A stretch of DNA of 64,000 nucleotides, from contig NZ_JACHGT010000007.1 in the NCBI RefSeq assembly GCF_014202425.1, positions 186,001 to 250,000 on the forward strand. Reading direction: 5' to 3'. The stretch comes from Phytomonospora endophytica. Its GTDB lineage: Bacteria > Actinomycetota > Actinomycetes > Mycobacteriales > Micromonosporaceae. This document shows positions 25,101 to 36,297 of this stretch, in pieces; positions within the stretch are counted from its first letter, which is position 1, and every line of letters begins with the position of its first letter. The notes beneath the pieces were generated by a model. The model had not been told where the DNA came from, did not search any database, and saw only the letters and a program-made list of their open reading frames with translations. The translations under genes and the position numbers were made by a program.

Positions 25101-26240
25101 CTAGGGGTTGGTGGCGACGGCGGACAGGACCTCACGCAGCGTAGCAGCGACGGTCTCCACCTGTGATTCTGTCAGGTTGGCGTGCATGGGGATCGCCAGG
25201 TGACGGGCGAACAGGTCGGCCGAGACCGGGCACGGCGCCGTCGCGCCGTAGACGGGCTGGAGGTGGGAGGCGTAGGTGCCGAAGGTGCACTGGACACCGC
25301 GGTCACGCAGGCGCATCGCGACCTCACCGCGGTCGATGCCCCGGGCGAGGGTCACCACGTAGGACTGCCACGGGTGCGTGCGGTCGGCGGGCACCGACGG
25401 GAGCGTCAGCAGCTCACAGTCGCCGAGCAGTTCGGCGTAGGAGTCGGCGACCTTCGTACGGGCCGCGAGGATCGACGGGAGCCGGTCGAGCTGCACGATC
25501 ATCATCGCCGCGGCCACGTCCGACATGCGGTAGTTGTAGCCGGCCTCGTCGAACTCCGGCATCGGCAGCTTCGACAGCGCCGCGCGCGTCACCGCGCCCT
25601 CGATGCCGTAGGAGTGCATCTTGCGGGCCTGGGCGTCGAGCTCGGGCCGGTCGGTGACGAAGGCACCACCCTCACCGGCGGTGATGCCCTTGCGGCCGTG
25701 GAAGCTGAACACCGCCACGTCGCCCTGGCCACCGGCGGGGGCGCCCTGGTAGGTGGCGCCGGCCGCGCAGGCGGCGTCCTGGACCAGGAACAGGCCGTGC
25801 CGGCCGGTGATCTCGCGCAGTTCGGCGTAGTCGGCGGGCAGACCGAAGGGGTCGACGGCGATGACGCCGACGGTCTTGTCAGTCACCGCCGCGGCGACCG
25901 CGGCGGGGTCGATGGTGGCGGTGTCGGCGCGCACGTCGGCGAACACCGGCGTCGCTCCGGCCCACATCACCGAGTGGCCCGTGGCGGGGAAGGTGTAGTC
26001 GGCGACGATGACCTCGTCACCGGGCTTGACGTCGAAGGCGTCCATCGCCAGGTGCAGGCCCCCACCGCAGCTGTTGAGGGCCAGCGCGTGGGACGTGCCC
26101 ACGACCGCGGCGAAGCGCTCCTCGAACTTGCGGCACGTGGGGCCGTTGCCCGCGAGCCAGCCCGAGGCGAACACCTCCCGGACCGCGGCGAGTTCCTCTT
26201 CCCCTACTGTCGGCTGCCCGAGCGCGATGACCTCTGCCAT
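25101..26240 (-). CDS. DegT/DnrJ/EryC1 family PLP-dependent sugar aminotransferase (second)
   Basis: A 379-residue PLP aminotransferase, first gene of the minus-strand sugar operon. The PLP lysine is K184 in FSFHGRKGITAGEGG; the ring-nitrogen Asp is in VQDAACAAG; VADYTFPATGHSVMWAG is the family core. It is clearly divergent from the other DegT enzyme at 20172, so two different keto-sugars or two positions are probably aminated. The gap to the epimerase is 15 bases. It faces the L-2-hydroxyglutarate oxidase gene across 137 bases holding the divergent promoters. Confidence 0.92.
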   Translation of the reverse strand: MAEVIALGQPTVGEEELAAVREVFASGWLAGNGPTCRKFEERFAAVVGTSHALALNSCGGGLHLAMDAFDVKPGDEVIVADYTFPATGHSVMWAGATPVFADVRADTATIDPAAVAAAVTDKTVGVIAVDPFGLPADYAELREITGRHGLFLVQDAACAAGATYQGAPAGGQGDVAVFSFHGRKGITAGEGGAFVTDRPELDAQARKMHSYGIEGAVTRAALSKLPMPEFDEAGYNYRMSDVAAAMMIVQLDRLPSILAARTKVADSYAELLGDCELLTLPSVPADRTHPWQSYVVTLARGIDRGEVAMRLRDRGVQCTFGTYASHLQPVYGATAPCPVSADLFARHLAIPMHANLTESQVETVAATLREVLSAVATNP

Positions 26241-26377
26241 GGACTCCCCTGCCCGCGTGGATGTGACCGCCGGGAAGTCTAGACCCCTTGGCCGTCGGCG
26301 GAATGGACGGGTTCAGGCCGCGACGTGCCGGGAAGGTTTCGGCCGGTACGGTCGTGGCGACGTGGAGAGGAGCCGTT

Positions 26378-27571
26378 GTGGCGCGGTACGTGGTCGTTGG
26401 CGGGGGGATCGTGGGCTTGGCCACGGCGTGGCGGTTGCTGTCCGAGCGGCCCGGTTCGAGCGTGACGGTCCTGGAGAAGGAGGACCGGGTCGGGGCACAC
26501 CAGACCGGTCACAACTCCGGGGTCATCCACGCCGGCGTCTACTACAAACCGGGGAGCCTCAAGGCGCGGATGTGCGCCGCCGGGAGCGCGTCGATGGTGG
26601 CGTTCTGCCGCGAACACGGAATCCCCGTCGAGGTGTGCGGGAAGCTGATCGTGGCGACCTCCGAGGAGGAGCTGGGGCGCCTGGGCGCGCTGCACGAACG
26701 GTCGCTGGCCAACGGGCTGCCGGTGGAACTGCTCGACCCGGCGGGGGCGGCGGAGTTCGAGCCGCACGTGGAGTGCGTGCGGGCGATGCGCGTGGCGAGC
26801 ACCGGTATCACCGACTTCGGGAGGGTCTGCGAGGTTCTCGCCGAGCTCATCGGGGAGCTGGGCGGTGAGGTGCGTCTCGGGTCGAAGGTGGTCTCGGTGA
26901 CGCCCGCGGCGGGTGCCGGGGTGGTCGTGGGGACCGATCGGGGTGAGGTCGCCGCCGATGTGCTGGTGAACTGCGCCGGCCTGCAGTCCGACCGGGTGGC
27001 GCGGATGGCCGGGGTGCGGCCGCCGGCGCGGATCGTTCCGTTCCGGGGCGAGTACTACGAGCTGGTGGAGAGCCGCCGGGGGCTGGTGAAGGGGCTGATC
27101 TATCCGGTGCCGGATCCGCAGTTCCCGTTCCTGGGCGTGCACCTGACCAAGATGATCGACGGGAGTGTCCACGCCGGGCCGAACGCCGTGCTCGCGCTGG
27201 CGCGCGAGGGGTATTCGTGGGGGCGGATCCGGCCCGTGGACGTGGCCTCGGCGGCGGGTTACGGCGGTTTGTGGCGGTTGGCGCGCAAGCACTGGAAGTA
27301 CGGGATGGGCGAGGTGCGGCGGTCGTTGTCGAAGCGGCTGTTCGCGGCGAGTCTGGCGCGGTTGGTGCCCGCGATCGGGCCCGAGGATCTGGTGCGGGCG
27401 GGGGCGGGTGTGCGCGCGCAGGCGATCGCGCCCGACGGGGGCCTCGTCGACGACTTCCTCATCGTCGAGGCCCCGGGGCAGGTGCACGTCCTCAACGCCC
27501 CCTCCCCCGCCGCGACCAGTTCGCTGGAGATCGCGCGGGAGATCGTCGGGCGGATCCCGGTCAGCGCGTGA
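26378..27571 (+). CDS. lhgO: L-2-hydroxyglutarate oxidase/dehydrogenase (FAD-dependent)
   Basis: A 397-residue FAD enzyme of the DAO family, expected to oxidise L-2-hydroxyglutarate to 2-oxoglutarate and feed electrons to the quinone pool. The GTG at 26378 is chosen (GGAGAGGAG just upstream); product VARYVVVGGGIVGLATAWRLL shows the GxGxxG dinucleotide motif. The LhgO signatures QTGHNSGVIHAGVYYKPGS (about 46-64) and PDPQFPFLGVHLTKMIDG are well kept. The C-terminal GAGVRAQAI and VLNAPSPAATSSLEIA close the FAD site. It may be unrelated to the sugar genes. Its 3' end overlaps the convergent hydrolase gene by 11 bases. Confidence 0.93.
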   Translation: MARYVVVGGGIVGLATAWRLLSERPGSSVTVLEKEDRVGAHQTGHNSGVIHAGVYYKPGSLKARMCAAGSASMVAFCREHGIPVEVCGKLIVATSEEELGRLGALHERSLANGLPVELLDPAGAAEFEPHVECVRAMRVASTGITDFGRVCEVLAELIGELGGEVRLGSKVVSVTPAAGAGVVVGTDRGEVAADVLVNCAGLQSDRVARMAGVRPPARIVPFRGEYYELVESRRGLVKGLIYPVPDPQFPFLGVHLTKMIDGSVHAGPNAVLALAREGYSWGRIRPVDVASAAGYGGLWRLARKHWKYGMGEVRRSLSKRLFAASLARLVPAIGPEDLVRAGAGVRAQAIAPDGGLVDDFLIVEAPGQVHVLNAPSPAATSSLEIAREIVGRIPVSA

Positions 27572-28469
27572 GGTTCGTGGCGCTCAGGACGAAGCCGGAG
27601 ACGACGTCGGCGTAGGCCTCGGGTTCCTCGATGTAGGGGAAGTGGGCGGAGTCTTCGAAGGTGTGGACGCGGGCGCCGGGGGCGAGTTCGCGGTAGGCGT
27701 CGATGACGGCGGGCGCGGCGACGAGGTCGTGGCGGCCGTGGACGAGCATGGACGGTGGCGTCAGGCCGGGCAGCAGGTCGAGGGTGGGGATGTACATGTC
27801 GGCGACGAGCGGTAGGTGGGACAGGCCGCGCGCCCACTGTTCGCGGGTGAAACCGGACTCGGCCTGGCCCTTTTCGAAGGCCTCGATCGCCGCGGGGGTC
27901 CGGAAGAACAGTTCGTTGTAGCGGGCCCCGATGCGCTGCATGACCTTGTAGGTCTCGTCGGCGGCGGTGAGGCGTTCGGGGCGCTCGGCGAAGGCGCGGC
28001 AGGCCGCGGCCGATTCGTGGTCGCCGATTTCGTCGAGGATCGCGGCGGCGATCGGGAGGCGGTGGCGGTCGGTGAGGTCGCAGTCGAAGGCCGGGCAGTC
28101 GAACACGGCGGCGGTGACCGCCGTGGGGTGTTCGCGGGCGTAGCGGATGGCGGTGTGCCCACCGGAGGAGTGGCCGATGATCGTCCACGCGCTGATGCCG
28201 AGGGTCTGACGGAGGGCCTCGTAGTCGGCGATGATCGCGTCGGTGCTGATCTCGGCGCCCTCGGGCAGTGGGTCGGAGCGCAGCAGGCCGCGCTGGTCGA
28301 CGGCGATGATGCGGACGTGCCGCGCCAGATGGTCGGCCTGGAAGTGGCCGAAGTCGAAGGCCGACTGGCCGGGTCCACCGTGGATGAACAGCACCGGCGG
28401 GGCGTCTGCGGGACCGCGGTCGTCGACGAACAGGCGCGTGCCGTTGACCGGCGTCAGGTGAGCGGGCAT
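27561..28469 (-). CDS. Alpha/beta hydrolase, proline-iminopeptidase-like
   Basis: A 302-residue alpha/beta-hydrolase. The oxyanion region is HGGPG (30-34), typical of prolyl iminopeptidase relatives. The nucleophile elbow is GHSSGG with Ser101. The acid and base are likely Asp in VHGRHDLVA and His in DSAHFPYIEEP near the C-terminus. No signal peptide. The start at 28469 gives MPAHLTPVNGTRLFVDD, a usual family N-terminus. Substrate unknown; peptidase, esterase and haloperoxidase-like activities all occur in this clan. It ends inside the tail of the lhgO gene, so the two transcripts are antisense to each other for 11 bases. Confidence 0.88.
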   Translation of the reverse strand: MPAHLTPVNGTRLFVDDRGPADAPPVLFIHGGPGQSAFDFGHFQADHLARHVRIIAVDQRGLLRSDPLPEGAEISTDAIIADYEALRQTLGISAWTIIGHSSGGHTAIRYAREHPTAVTAAVFDCPAFDCDLTDRHRLPIAAAILDEIGDHESAAACRAFAERPERLTAADETYKVMQRIGARYNELFFRTPAAIEAFEKGQAESGFTREQWARGLSHLPLVADMYIPTLDLLPGLTPPSMLVHGRHDLVAAPAVIDAYRELAPGARVHTFEDSAHFPYIEEPEAYADVVSGFVLSATNLTR

Positions 28470-28498
28470 GGCCGAAGACTAGCCGCGCGGACGCGGAA

Positions 28499-28528
28499 AC
28501 GGGGAGCCCCTCGGCAGGGACTCCCCGT
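28499..28528. terminator. Hairpin downstream of mpa
   Basis: An inverted repeat (28499-28506 with 28521-28528, extendable inward with one mismatch) 17 bases after the mpa stop on the minus strand. It suits termination of the mpa transcript before the alpha/beta hydrolase gene. Confidence 0.6.
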
Positions 28529-28544
28529 CGCGCTGGTGCGGGCG

Positions 28545-30323
28545 TTAGAGGTACTGCCCCGTGTTGCTGGCCGTCTCGATCGACCTGCCGGCCTCGCTCC
28601 CCTTGCCCGACACGAGCGTGCGGATGTAGACGATCCGCTCGCCCTTCTTGCCGGAGATGCGGGCCCAGTCGTCGGGGTTGGTGGTGTTCGGGAGGTCCTC
28701 GTTCTCGCGGAACTCGTCGACGCAGGCGTCGAGGAGGTGGTGCAGGCGCAGGCCCTTCCGCTCGGTGGTGAGGAACTCCTTGATGGCCATCTTCTTGGCG
28801 CGGTCGACGATGTTCTGGATCATCGCCCCGGAGTTGAAGTCCTTGAAGTACAGGACTTCCTTGTCGCCGTCGGCGTAGGTGACCTCCAGGAAGCGGTTCT
28901 CCTCGGTCTCGGTGTACATCCGTTCCACGGCCGCCTGGATCATCGCGTCGACGCAGGCTTCGCGGGAGTTCCCGTGCTCGGCCAGGTCGTCGGGGTGGAG
29001 CGGCAGGTCGGTGAGGATGTACTTGGAGAAGATGTCGCGCGCCGATTCGGCGTCGGGGCGCTCGATCTTGATCTTCACGTCGAGCCGGCCAGGACGCAGG
29101 ATGGCCGGGTCGATCATGTCCTCGCGGTTCGAGGCGCCGATGACGATGACGTTCTCAAGCCCTTCGACGCCGTCGATCTCCGACAGCAGCTGGGGCACGA
29201 TGGTGTTCTCCACATCGGACGACACGCCGGAGCCGCGTGTCCGGAACACCGAGTCCATCTCGTCGAAGAACACGATGACCGGCTGGCCCTCGCTGGCCTT
29301 CTCACGGGCACGCTGGAAGATCAGGCGGATGTGCCGCTCGGTCTCACCGACGTACTTGTTGAGCAGCTCGGGACCCTTGATGTTGAGGAAGTAGCTCTTG
29401 GCGCGCTCGCCGCCCTTCTGCTCACCGGCGATCTGCTTGGCCAGGGAGTTGGCGACCGCCTTGGCGATCAGCGTCTTCCCGCAGCCGGGAGGTCCGTAGA
29501 GCAGCACGCCCTTGGGTGGGCGCAGCTGGTGCTCCAGGAACAGCTCGGCGTGCAGGAACGGCATCTCCACGGCGTCGCGGATCTGCTCGATCTGCCGGGC
29601 CAGGCCGCCGATGTCGTCGTAGTTGACGTCGGGGACCTCTTCGAGGACGAGTTCTTCGACCTCGCTCTTCGGGATCCGCTCGTAGGCGTAGGCCGAACGG
29701 GCCTCCACCATGAGCGAGTCGCCGGCCCGGATCGGTTCGCCGATGAGGGTGTCGGCCAGGTGCACGATGCGTTCCTCGTCGGCGTGCGAGACGACGAGGG
29801 CGCGGCTCGGGTTGCCCTCGGCGTCGTTCAGCACCTCCTTGAGGGTCACCACGTCGCCGGCCTTCTCGAAACCGAGGGCCGCGACCACGTTGAACGCGTC
29901 GTTGAGGAGGACTTCCTGCCCGAGGCGCATTTCCTCGGGGTCGACCGACGGGGACACCGCGACGCGCATCTTGCGCCCGCCGGTGAACACGTCGACCGAG
30001 CCGTCCTCCTGTGCGCCCAGGAACACCCCGTAACCGCTGGGGGGCTGGGCGAGACGGTCGATCTCCTCTTTGAGCGTGACGATCTGGTCGCGTGCCTCCT
30101 TGAGGGTGGACACGAGCCTTTCGTTCTGCTCCGACATCCGTTGAATCTGTGCCTGTGCCGCGGCAAGACGATCCTCAAGCAGCCGCACGTGTCGCGGCGT
30201 TTCGGTCATCTTGCGCCGGGCGAGAGCAAGCTCCTCCTGCAGGTATGCCACCTGGCTGGAGAGATCTCTGGTCTCTCGTTCCCATCGCGCGGCGCGGGCC
30301 TCTGCGTCATCGCTACGTGCCAC
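28545..30323 (-). CDS. mpa: Proteasomal AAA ATPase Mpa/ARC
   Basis: Hexameric unfoldase that recognises Pup and feeds tagged proteins into the 20S core. The 592-residue protein has an N-terminal coiled coil (about 20-95) that binds Pup and two OB-fold domains (about 97-240, with SGYGVFLG). The AAA module follows, with Walker A GPPGCGKT (277-284), Walker [11 protein letters not shown], and the second-region RPGRLDVKI. The protein ends in GQYL, the penultimate-Tyr C-terminus that docks into the PrcA pockets. Length and C-terminus match mycobacterial Mpa and corynebacterial ARC. It is normally next to dop, but here 11.7 kb separates them. Confidence 0.98.
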   Translation of the reverse strand: MARSDDAEARAARWERETRDLSSQVAYLQEELALARRKMTETPRHVRLLEDRLAAAQAQIQRMSEQNERLVSTLKEARDQIVTLKEEIDRLAQPPSGYGVFLGAQEDGSVDVFTGGRKMRVAVSPSVDPEEMRLGQEVLLNDAFNVVAALGFEKAGDVVTLKEVLNDAEGNPSRALVVSHADEERIVHLADTLIGEPIRAGDSLMVEARSAYAYERIPKSEVEELVLEEVPDVNYDDIGGLARQIEQIRDAVEMPFLHAELFLEHQLRPPKGVLLYGPPGCGKTLIAKAVANSLAKQIAGEQKGGERAKSYFLNIKGPELLNKYVGETERHIRLIFQRAREKASEGQPVIVFFDEMDSVFRTRGSGVSSDVENTIVPQLLSEIDGVEGLENVIVIGASNREDMIDPAILRPGRLDVKIKIERPDAESARDIFSKYILTDLPLHPDDLAEHGNSREACVDAMIQAAVERMYTETEENRFLEVTYADGDKEVLYFKDFNSGAMIQNIVDRAKKMAIKEFLTTERKGLRLHHLLDACVDEFRENEDLPNTTNPDDWARISGKKGERIVYIRTLVSGKGSEAGRSIETASNTGQYL

Positions 30324-30484
30324 GTCCCCACCTCCCGGGGGCTGAAGGTCGTACGTTCAACCCTAACCGTTACAAGGCTCCGAGCATAGATCGCGACACA
30401 CGGCGACGGTTACGGTTCGATTGCCGAATCGGGCGCCGCCCACGGCCCGCGCGCGGTCCGCCGGGGCGGAGTTAGTCTTGGCGC

Positions 30485-30772
30485 GTGGCTACCGAGACCG
30501 AAGCTCTGAACGTTTTCATCGACCAGGACCTGTGCACCGGGGACGGTCTTTGCGCGCAGTACGCGCCCGACGTCTTCGAGTTCGACATCGACGGTCTTGC
30601 CTACGTGAAGGGCCCTGACGGTGAGTTGCTGACCGCTCCGGGGGCCCGCGTGGATGTCCCGGACAAGTACCGGCTGGACGTCATCGACGCCGCCAAGGAG
30701 TGCCCCGGGGATTGCATCCACGTCCGGCGTGTCGCCGACGACACGGTCGTCGCCGGCCCCGAAGCGGACTGA
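30485..30772 (+). CDS. fdx: Single-cluster ferredoxin ([3Fe-4S]/[4Fe-4S] type)
   Basis: A 95-residue acidic electron carrier. Cluster ligands are visible as C17-x5-C23 (DLCTGDGLCAQYAP) and C73-x3-C77 in ECPGDCIHV. The missing central Cys of the first motif favours a 3Fe-4S cluster, as in ferredoxins that serve cytochromes P450. The GTG at 30485 is the start. It lies between mpa (divergent) and trmI (convergent), a place where a ferredoxin is often found in actinobacterial proteasome regions. Its partner is unknown; no P450 lies in the window. Confidence 0.9.
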   Translation: MATETEALNVFIDQDLCTGDGLCAQYAPDVFEFDIDGLAYVKGPDGELLTAPGARVDVPDKYRLDVIDAAKECPGDCIHVRRVADDTVVAGPEAD

Positions 30773-30971
30773 GAACGGCCCCAAACGGAGTGACGTCGAG
30801 GCGACGCAGAGTCGCCAATATGACAGCCGGGAGCCGTCGGATGGGCGACTCCTGACCTCTCCGGTCCACTCAGGACGCGCGACCCGGCCCCCATCGAACA
30901 TGAAAAACCTTGGGCGTCCGACGGGCGCGGGCGTAACCGCGGCCCGCCGGACGGTACGAAACGGCCGTCGC

Positions 30972-33058
<2,087 letters not shown>

Positions 33059-33127
33059 CACGACGATGCTACGGGGCTCGGCGGGCCCGGAGAGGGCTGC
33101 GGTGCTTTGTCGGTGGTGAAACCTACG

Positions 33128-34015
33128 ATGATGTCCATGCCTTCCCCCTTGCCGATGCTGCCGATGTCGCTGTCGCCGTCGCGGGCGGCGGATTTCAAGT
33201 CCTGCCCCCTGCTGTACCGCTTCCGCAGCGTCGACCGGCTGCCGGAGGACCCGACGCCGGAGATGGCGCGCGGGACGCTCGTGCACGCGGTCCTGGAGAG
33301 GATCTACGACGTGGCGGCGGTGGACCGTACGCCCGCCGCCGCGGTGGCGATGGTCGGCCCGGAGTGGGAGCGGCTGCGCGGGGAGGACGAGCGGATCGCG
33401 GGGATCTTCACGCCGGACGACCCGGCGGTGGAGGTGTGGCTGGAGTCGGTGCGGAACCTGGTCGAGGGCTATTTCTCGGTGGAGGACCCGACGCGCCTGG
33501 AGCCCGCCGAACGGGAGTGCCTGGTGGAGACGACCCTCGACGACGGCCTGGTGCTGCGCGGGTACGTCGACCGCCTCGACGTGTCGCCGGCCGGGGACAT
33601 TCGCGTCGTCGACTACAAGACGGGCAAGGCGCCGACGGAGAGTTTCGAGGCGAAGGCGCTGTTCCAGCTGCGCTTCTACGCCCTGGTGCTGTGGCGCACG
33701 CGCGGAGTGGTGCCGCGGATGCTGCGGCTGGTGTACCTCAAGGACCGGCTGGTGCTCGACCACTCCCCCGACGAGGCCGAGCTGGTCCGTTTCGAGGCCT
33801 CGGTGAAGGCGCTGTGGTCGGCGATCGGGCAGGCGATGGCGACCGGTGAGTTCGCGCCCAAGCCGAGCCGGCTGTGCTCGTGGTGCGCCCACCAGGACAA
33901 GTGCCCGGCCTTCGGAGGGACGCCGCCGCCGTTCCCGGTCGAGGTGGCCGGGGTGATCCCGGACCAGGCGGGCGGGGCGGACCACCCGGAGCAAACCCTC
34001 GACTACTCATCCTGA
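33128..34015 (+). CDS. RecB-family PD-(D/E)XK nuclease with Cas4/AddB-like Fe-S cysteines
   Basis: A 295-residue nuclease domain protein. The catalytic core is GYVDRLDV (Asp) followed by IRVVDYKTGKAP, which supplies the D-x-K of the PD-(D/E)XK fold. QLRFYALVLWR is the conserved motif after the active site. Four cysteines, C26 and C250/C253/C259 (LCSWCAHQDKC), have the spacing that holds a [4Fe-4S] cluster in AddB and Cas4. The start is uncertain among ATGs at 33128, 33131 and 33137. No helicase domain is attached. A DNA-repair exonuclease role is likely. It diverges from the M50 gene across 69 bases. Confidence 0.9.
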   Translation: MMSMPSPLPMLPMSLSPSRAADFKSCPLLYRFRSVDRLPEDPTPEMARGTLVHAVLERIYDVAAVDRTPAAAVAMVGPEWERLRGEDERIAGIFTPDDPAVEVWLESVRNLVEGYFSVEDPTRLEPAERECLVETTLDDGLVLRGYVDRLDVSPAGDIRVVDYKTGKAPTESFEAKALFQLRFYALVLWRTRGVVPRMLRLVYLKDRLVLDHSPDEAELVRFEASVKALWSAIGQAMATGEFAPKPSRLCSWCAHQDKCPAFGGTPPPFPVEVAGVIPDQAGGADHPEQTLDYSS

Positions 34016-34081
34016 CGGAGGACCCGAAGATCGGTCTGGGTCAGGACTCCGCGGGCCGTATGACGCGTTAGCGTCTGCCAT

Positions 34082-35341
34082 GTGACTGAACAGGGACGCC
34101 CCCAGGGACGGTGGTGGGGCCGGGAAGGCCGCGTCCACCTGTGGTTCCGTGAGCGTCCCCTCGCCTTCGACGTGCTGGCCGCCGTCTTCTGGGTGCTGCC
34201 GCCGCTGTTCGCGTACTGGCTGGCCGCGCAGAACGACCCCCTCTTCCAGGATGTGCTGTGGAAGGCGCTGCCCTGGATAGTGGCGGGCAGCGTGGCGATC
34301 GCGCTGCGGCGGCGGGCGTTTCCGGTCGCCGTCGGGGTGGAGCTGGCGCTGCTGCTGGCCCCCTTCCTGGTGCATGACGCGTGGTGGGGGCAGTCGGCGT
34401 GGAGCCTTTACGTCCTGACCTACACGGCGGCGGCCGACCGCGGGTGGCGGGTGGCGCTGTCGGCGATCGGGCTGATGTGGGGCGCGACGGCGCTGGTCAT
34501 CTACTTCTATCCCGATGACATCGCGGGCGCGAACGGCTCTCGGACCGCGATCTATGTGATCACGTTCATCTTCTCGCTGGTGGCGTTCTTCAGTGGGCGG
34601 CTGGTGCACAACCGCCGGGCGCTGGTGGAGGCGCTGCGGACGCGCGCGCAGGTCGCCGAGGAGAACCAGCAGGCGCTCGCCGCGCAGGCCGTCTCCGACG
34701 AGCGCCAGCGCATCGCGCGCGAGTTGCACGACGTCGTCGCCCACCACGTGTCGGTGATGGGGGTGATGGCCACGGGTGCCCGCCGGGTGCTGGCCAACGA
34801 CCCGCGCCGGGCCGAGGAGGCCCTCGCGACGATCGAGGACACCGGCCGCACGGCCTTGCGTGAGATGCGGCGGCTTCTGGACGTGCTGCGCACCAGCGAC
34901 CAGGACGACGCCGAGCTGACCCCGCAGCCCGGTCTGGCGGCGGTGCAGACCCTCGTCGATCAGGTCCGCGACGCCGGCCTGCCGGTGCGGCTGCTGGTCG
35001 AGGGCCCCGAGGCGCCGCTCGATCCGGGCGTGGCGCTGTCGGTGTACCGGATCGTGCAGGAGGCGCTGACGAACACGCTCAAGCACGGCGGCCGGGCGCG
35101 CGCCGAGGTCCGCATCAAGTACACCGACGAGCAGCTCCAGGTCGAGATCTTCGACGACGGGCGCGGGCCGAAGCTCACGCCGCGCGCGCCCGGCGACCGT
35201 GTCGGGCACGGTCTGGTCGGGATGCGCGAGCGGATCGCCCTGTACGGCGGGACGCTGCGCACCGGGCCCCGGCCGGGCGGCGGCTTCCGGGTGTACGCGA
35301 AAATCCCGATCGACACCCCACCAGACGGGAGCAGCACGTGA
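34082..35341 (+). CDS. NarL-type sensor histidine kinase
   Basis: A 419-residue sensor kinase with four or five N-terminal membrane helices (about 28-180), little extracytoplasmic sequence and no separate sensor domain. The HisKA_3 dimerisation domain follows, with the phospho-acceptor H216 in RIARELHDVVAHHVSVM. The ATPase has its N-box in VQEALTNTLKHGG and G-boxes in DDGRG and GHGLVGMRER. This intramembrane-sensing layout suits detection of membrane or cell-envelope stress. Starts at GTG 34082 and overlaps the response-regulator gene by four bases (GTGA). Confidence 0.95.
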   Translation: MTEQGRPQGRWWGREGRVHLWFRERPLAFDVLAAVFWVLPPLFAYWLAAQNDPLFQDVLWKALPWIVAGSVAIALRRRAFPVAVGVELALLLAPFLVHDAWWGQSAWSLYVLTYTAAADRGWRVALSAIGLMWGATALVIYFYPDDIAGANGSRTAIYVITFIFSLVAFFSGRLVHNRRALVEALRTRAQVAEENQQALAAQAVSDERQRIARELHDVVAHHVSVMGVMATGARRVLANDPRRAEEALATIEDTGRTALREMRRLLDVLRTSDQDDAELTPQPGLAAVQTLVDQVRDAGLPVRLLVEGPEAPLDPGVALSVYRIVQEALTNTLKHGGRARAEVRIKYTDEQLQVEIFDDGRGPKLTPRAPGDRVGHGLVGMRERIALYGGTLRTGPRPGGGFRVYAKIPIDTPPDGSST

Positions 35342-36033
35342 CCGACAGCGCAGGCACCACCGCCGGAGGGCGGCCGATCCGGGTTCTACTCGCCGATGAC
35401 CAGCCCTTGTTGCGGACCGGGTTCCGGATGGTGCTCGGCGCCGAGGCCGACATCGACATCGTGGGCGAGGCCGGGGACGGCGCCGAGGCGGTCGAGTTGT
35501 CGCGGCGGCTGCTGCCCGACGTGGTCCTCATGGACATCCGGATGCCCCGCATGGACGGCGTGGCGGCGACCAAGACGATCGTCGACGCGCAGCTTCCGGT
35601 GCACATCCTGATCCTGACCACCTTCGACCTCGACGAGTACGTCGTGGGCGCGCTGAGGGCCGGTGCCGGAGGCTTCCTGTCGAAGGACGTCCCCGCCGAT
35701 GAGCTGATCACCGCGATCCGGACCGTGGCGCGGGGCGAGGCCGTCGTGGCGCCGCGGATCCTGCGCCGCCTCCTGGAGCGCTTCGCCGACCGCCTGCCCG
35801 ACCCCAGCGAACGCCCGCCGCTGGCGCTGGACTCCCTGACCGAGCGGGAGCGGGAGGTCCTGGTGCACGTGGCGCGCGGCCTGTCGAATTCCGAAATCGC
35901 CAAAGAGCTGACGGTCAGTGAGACCACGGTTAAAACTCATGTGGGGCACGTGCTGACCAAGCTCGGGCTCCGCGACCGCGTGCAGGCCGTCGTCCTCGCC
36001 TACGAGTCGGGGTTGGTCAAACCGCAGCGTTGA
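35338..36033 (+). CDS. LuxR/NarL-family response regulator
   Basis: Cognate regulator of the upstream kinase, 231 residues. The receiver domain (about 14-130) has the acidic pocket D20-D21, phospho-acceptor D66 in VVLMDIRMPRMDG, and the switch residues in LTTFDLDEYV. The C-terminal HTH (about 165-228) shows LTEREREVLVHVARGLSNSEIA and VKTHVGHVLTKLGLRDR, typical of GerE/LuxR. It would bind DNA as a phosphorylated dimer. The next genes downstream, 264 bases away, encode an ABC transporter, an obvious candidate target. Confidence 0.95.
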   Translation: MTDSAGTTAGGRPIRVLLADDQPLLRTGFRMVLGAEADIDIVGEAGDGAEAVELSRRLLPDVVLMDIRMPRMDGVAATKTIVDAQLPVHILILTTFDLDEYVVGALRAGAGGFLSKDVPADELITAIRTVARGEAVVAPRILRRLLERFADRLPDPSERPPLALDSLTEREREVLVHVARGLSNSEIAKELTVSETTVKTHVGHVLTKLGLRDRVQAVVLAYESGLVKPQR

Positions 36034-36297
36034 AGCCGCGACCTGCGACAACAAAAGAGCGGGCCGAGAACGTCTCCTCCCCGGGGAGGATCCCGGGCTC
36101 GTCCCGGGGGTGGGTTCTCAGGGTGACCCTGGGTCGGACGTAGGGGTTTCGTACGCCGCCGGGCGGAGCGAAAGACCGTTCCCGCGCACGACGGAACACG
36201 CCGCCGATACCCATAACGTCGTTGACGACACACCGAATGCATCAACGGAACGCGCCCGCAGGGGGCGCGGACAAACCTCTCGGGGAGGGATGGGAAC
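36034..36297 (+). promoter_or_regulatory. 264-base region upstream of the ABC transporter with GC palindromes
   Basis: No gene is seen here. A perfect 16-base palindrome (TCCTCCCCGGGGAGGA, 36075-36090) and then two CCCGGG units follow the response-regulator stop and could form its terminator. Nearer the transporter, an interrupted palindrome GTCGT-TG-ACGAC lies around 36218-36229, a possible operator. A GGGAGGGATGGGAA ribosome-site region precedes the GTG at 36298. The regulatory roles are inferred from position. Confidence 0.5.

Noticed and set aside
16845-28544. Glycan block as a mobile element
   Set aside because: No transposase, integrase, direct repeat or tRNA junction could be seen; only an unusual position.
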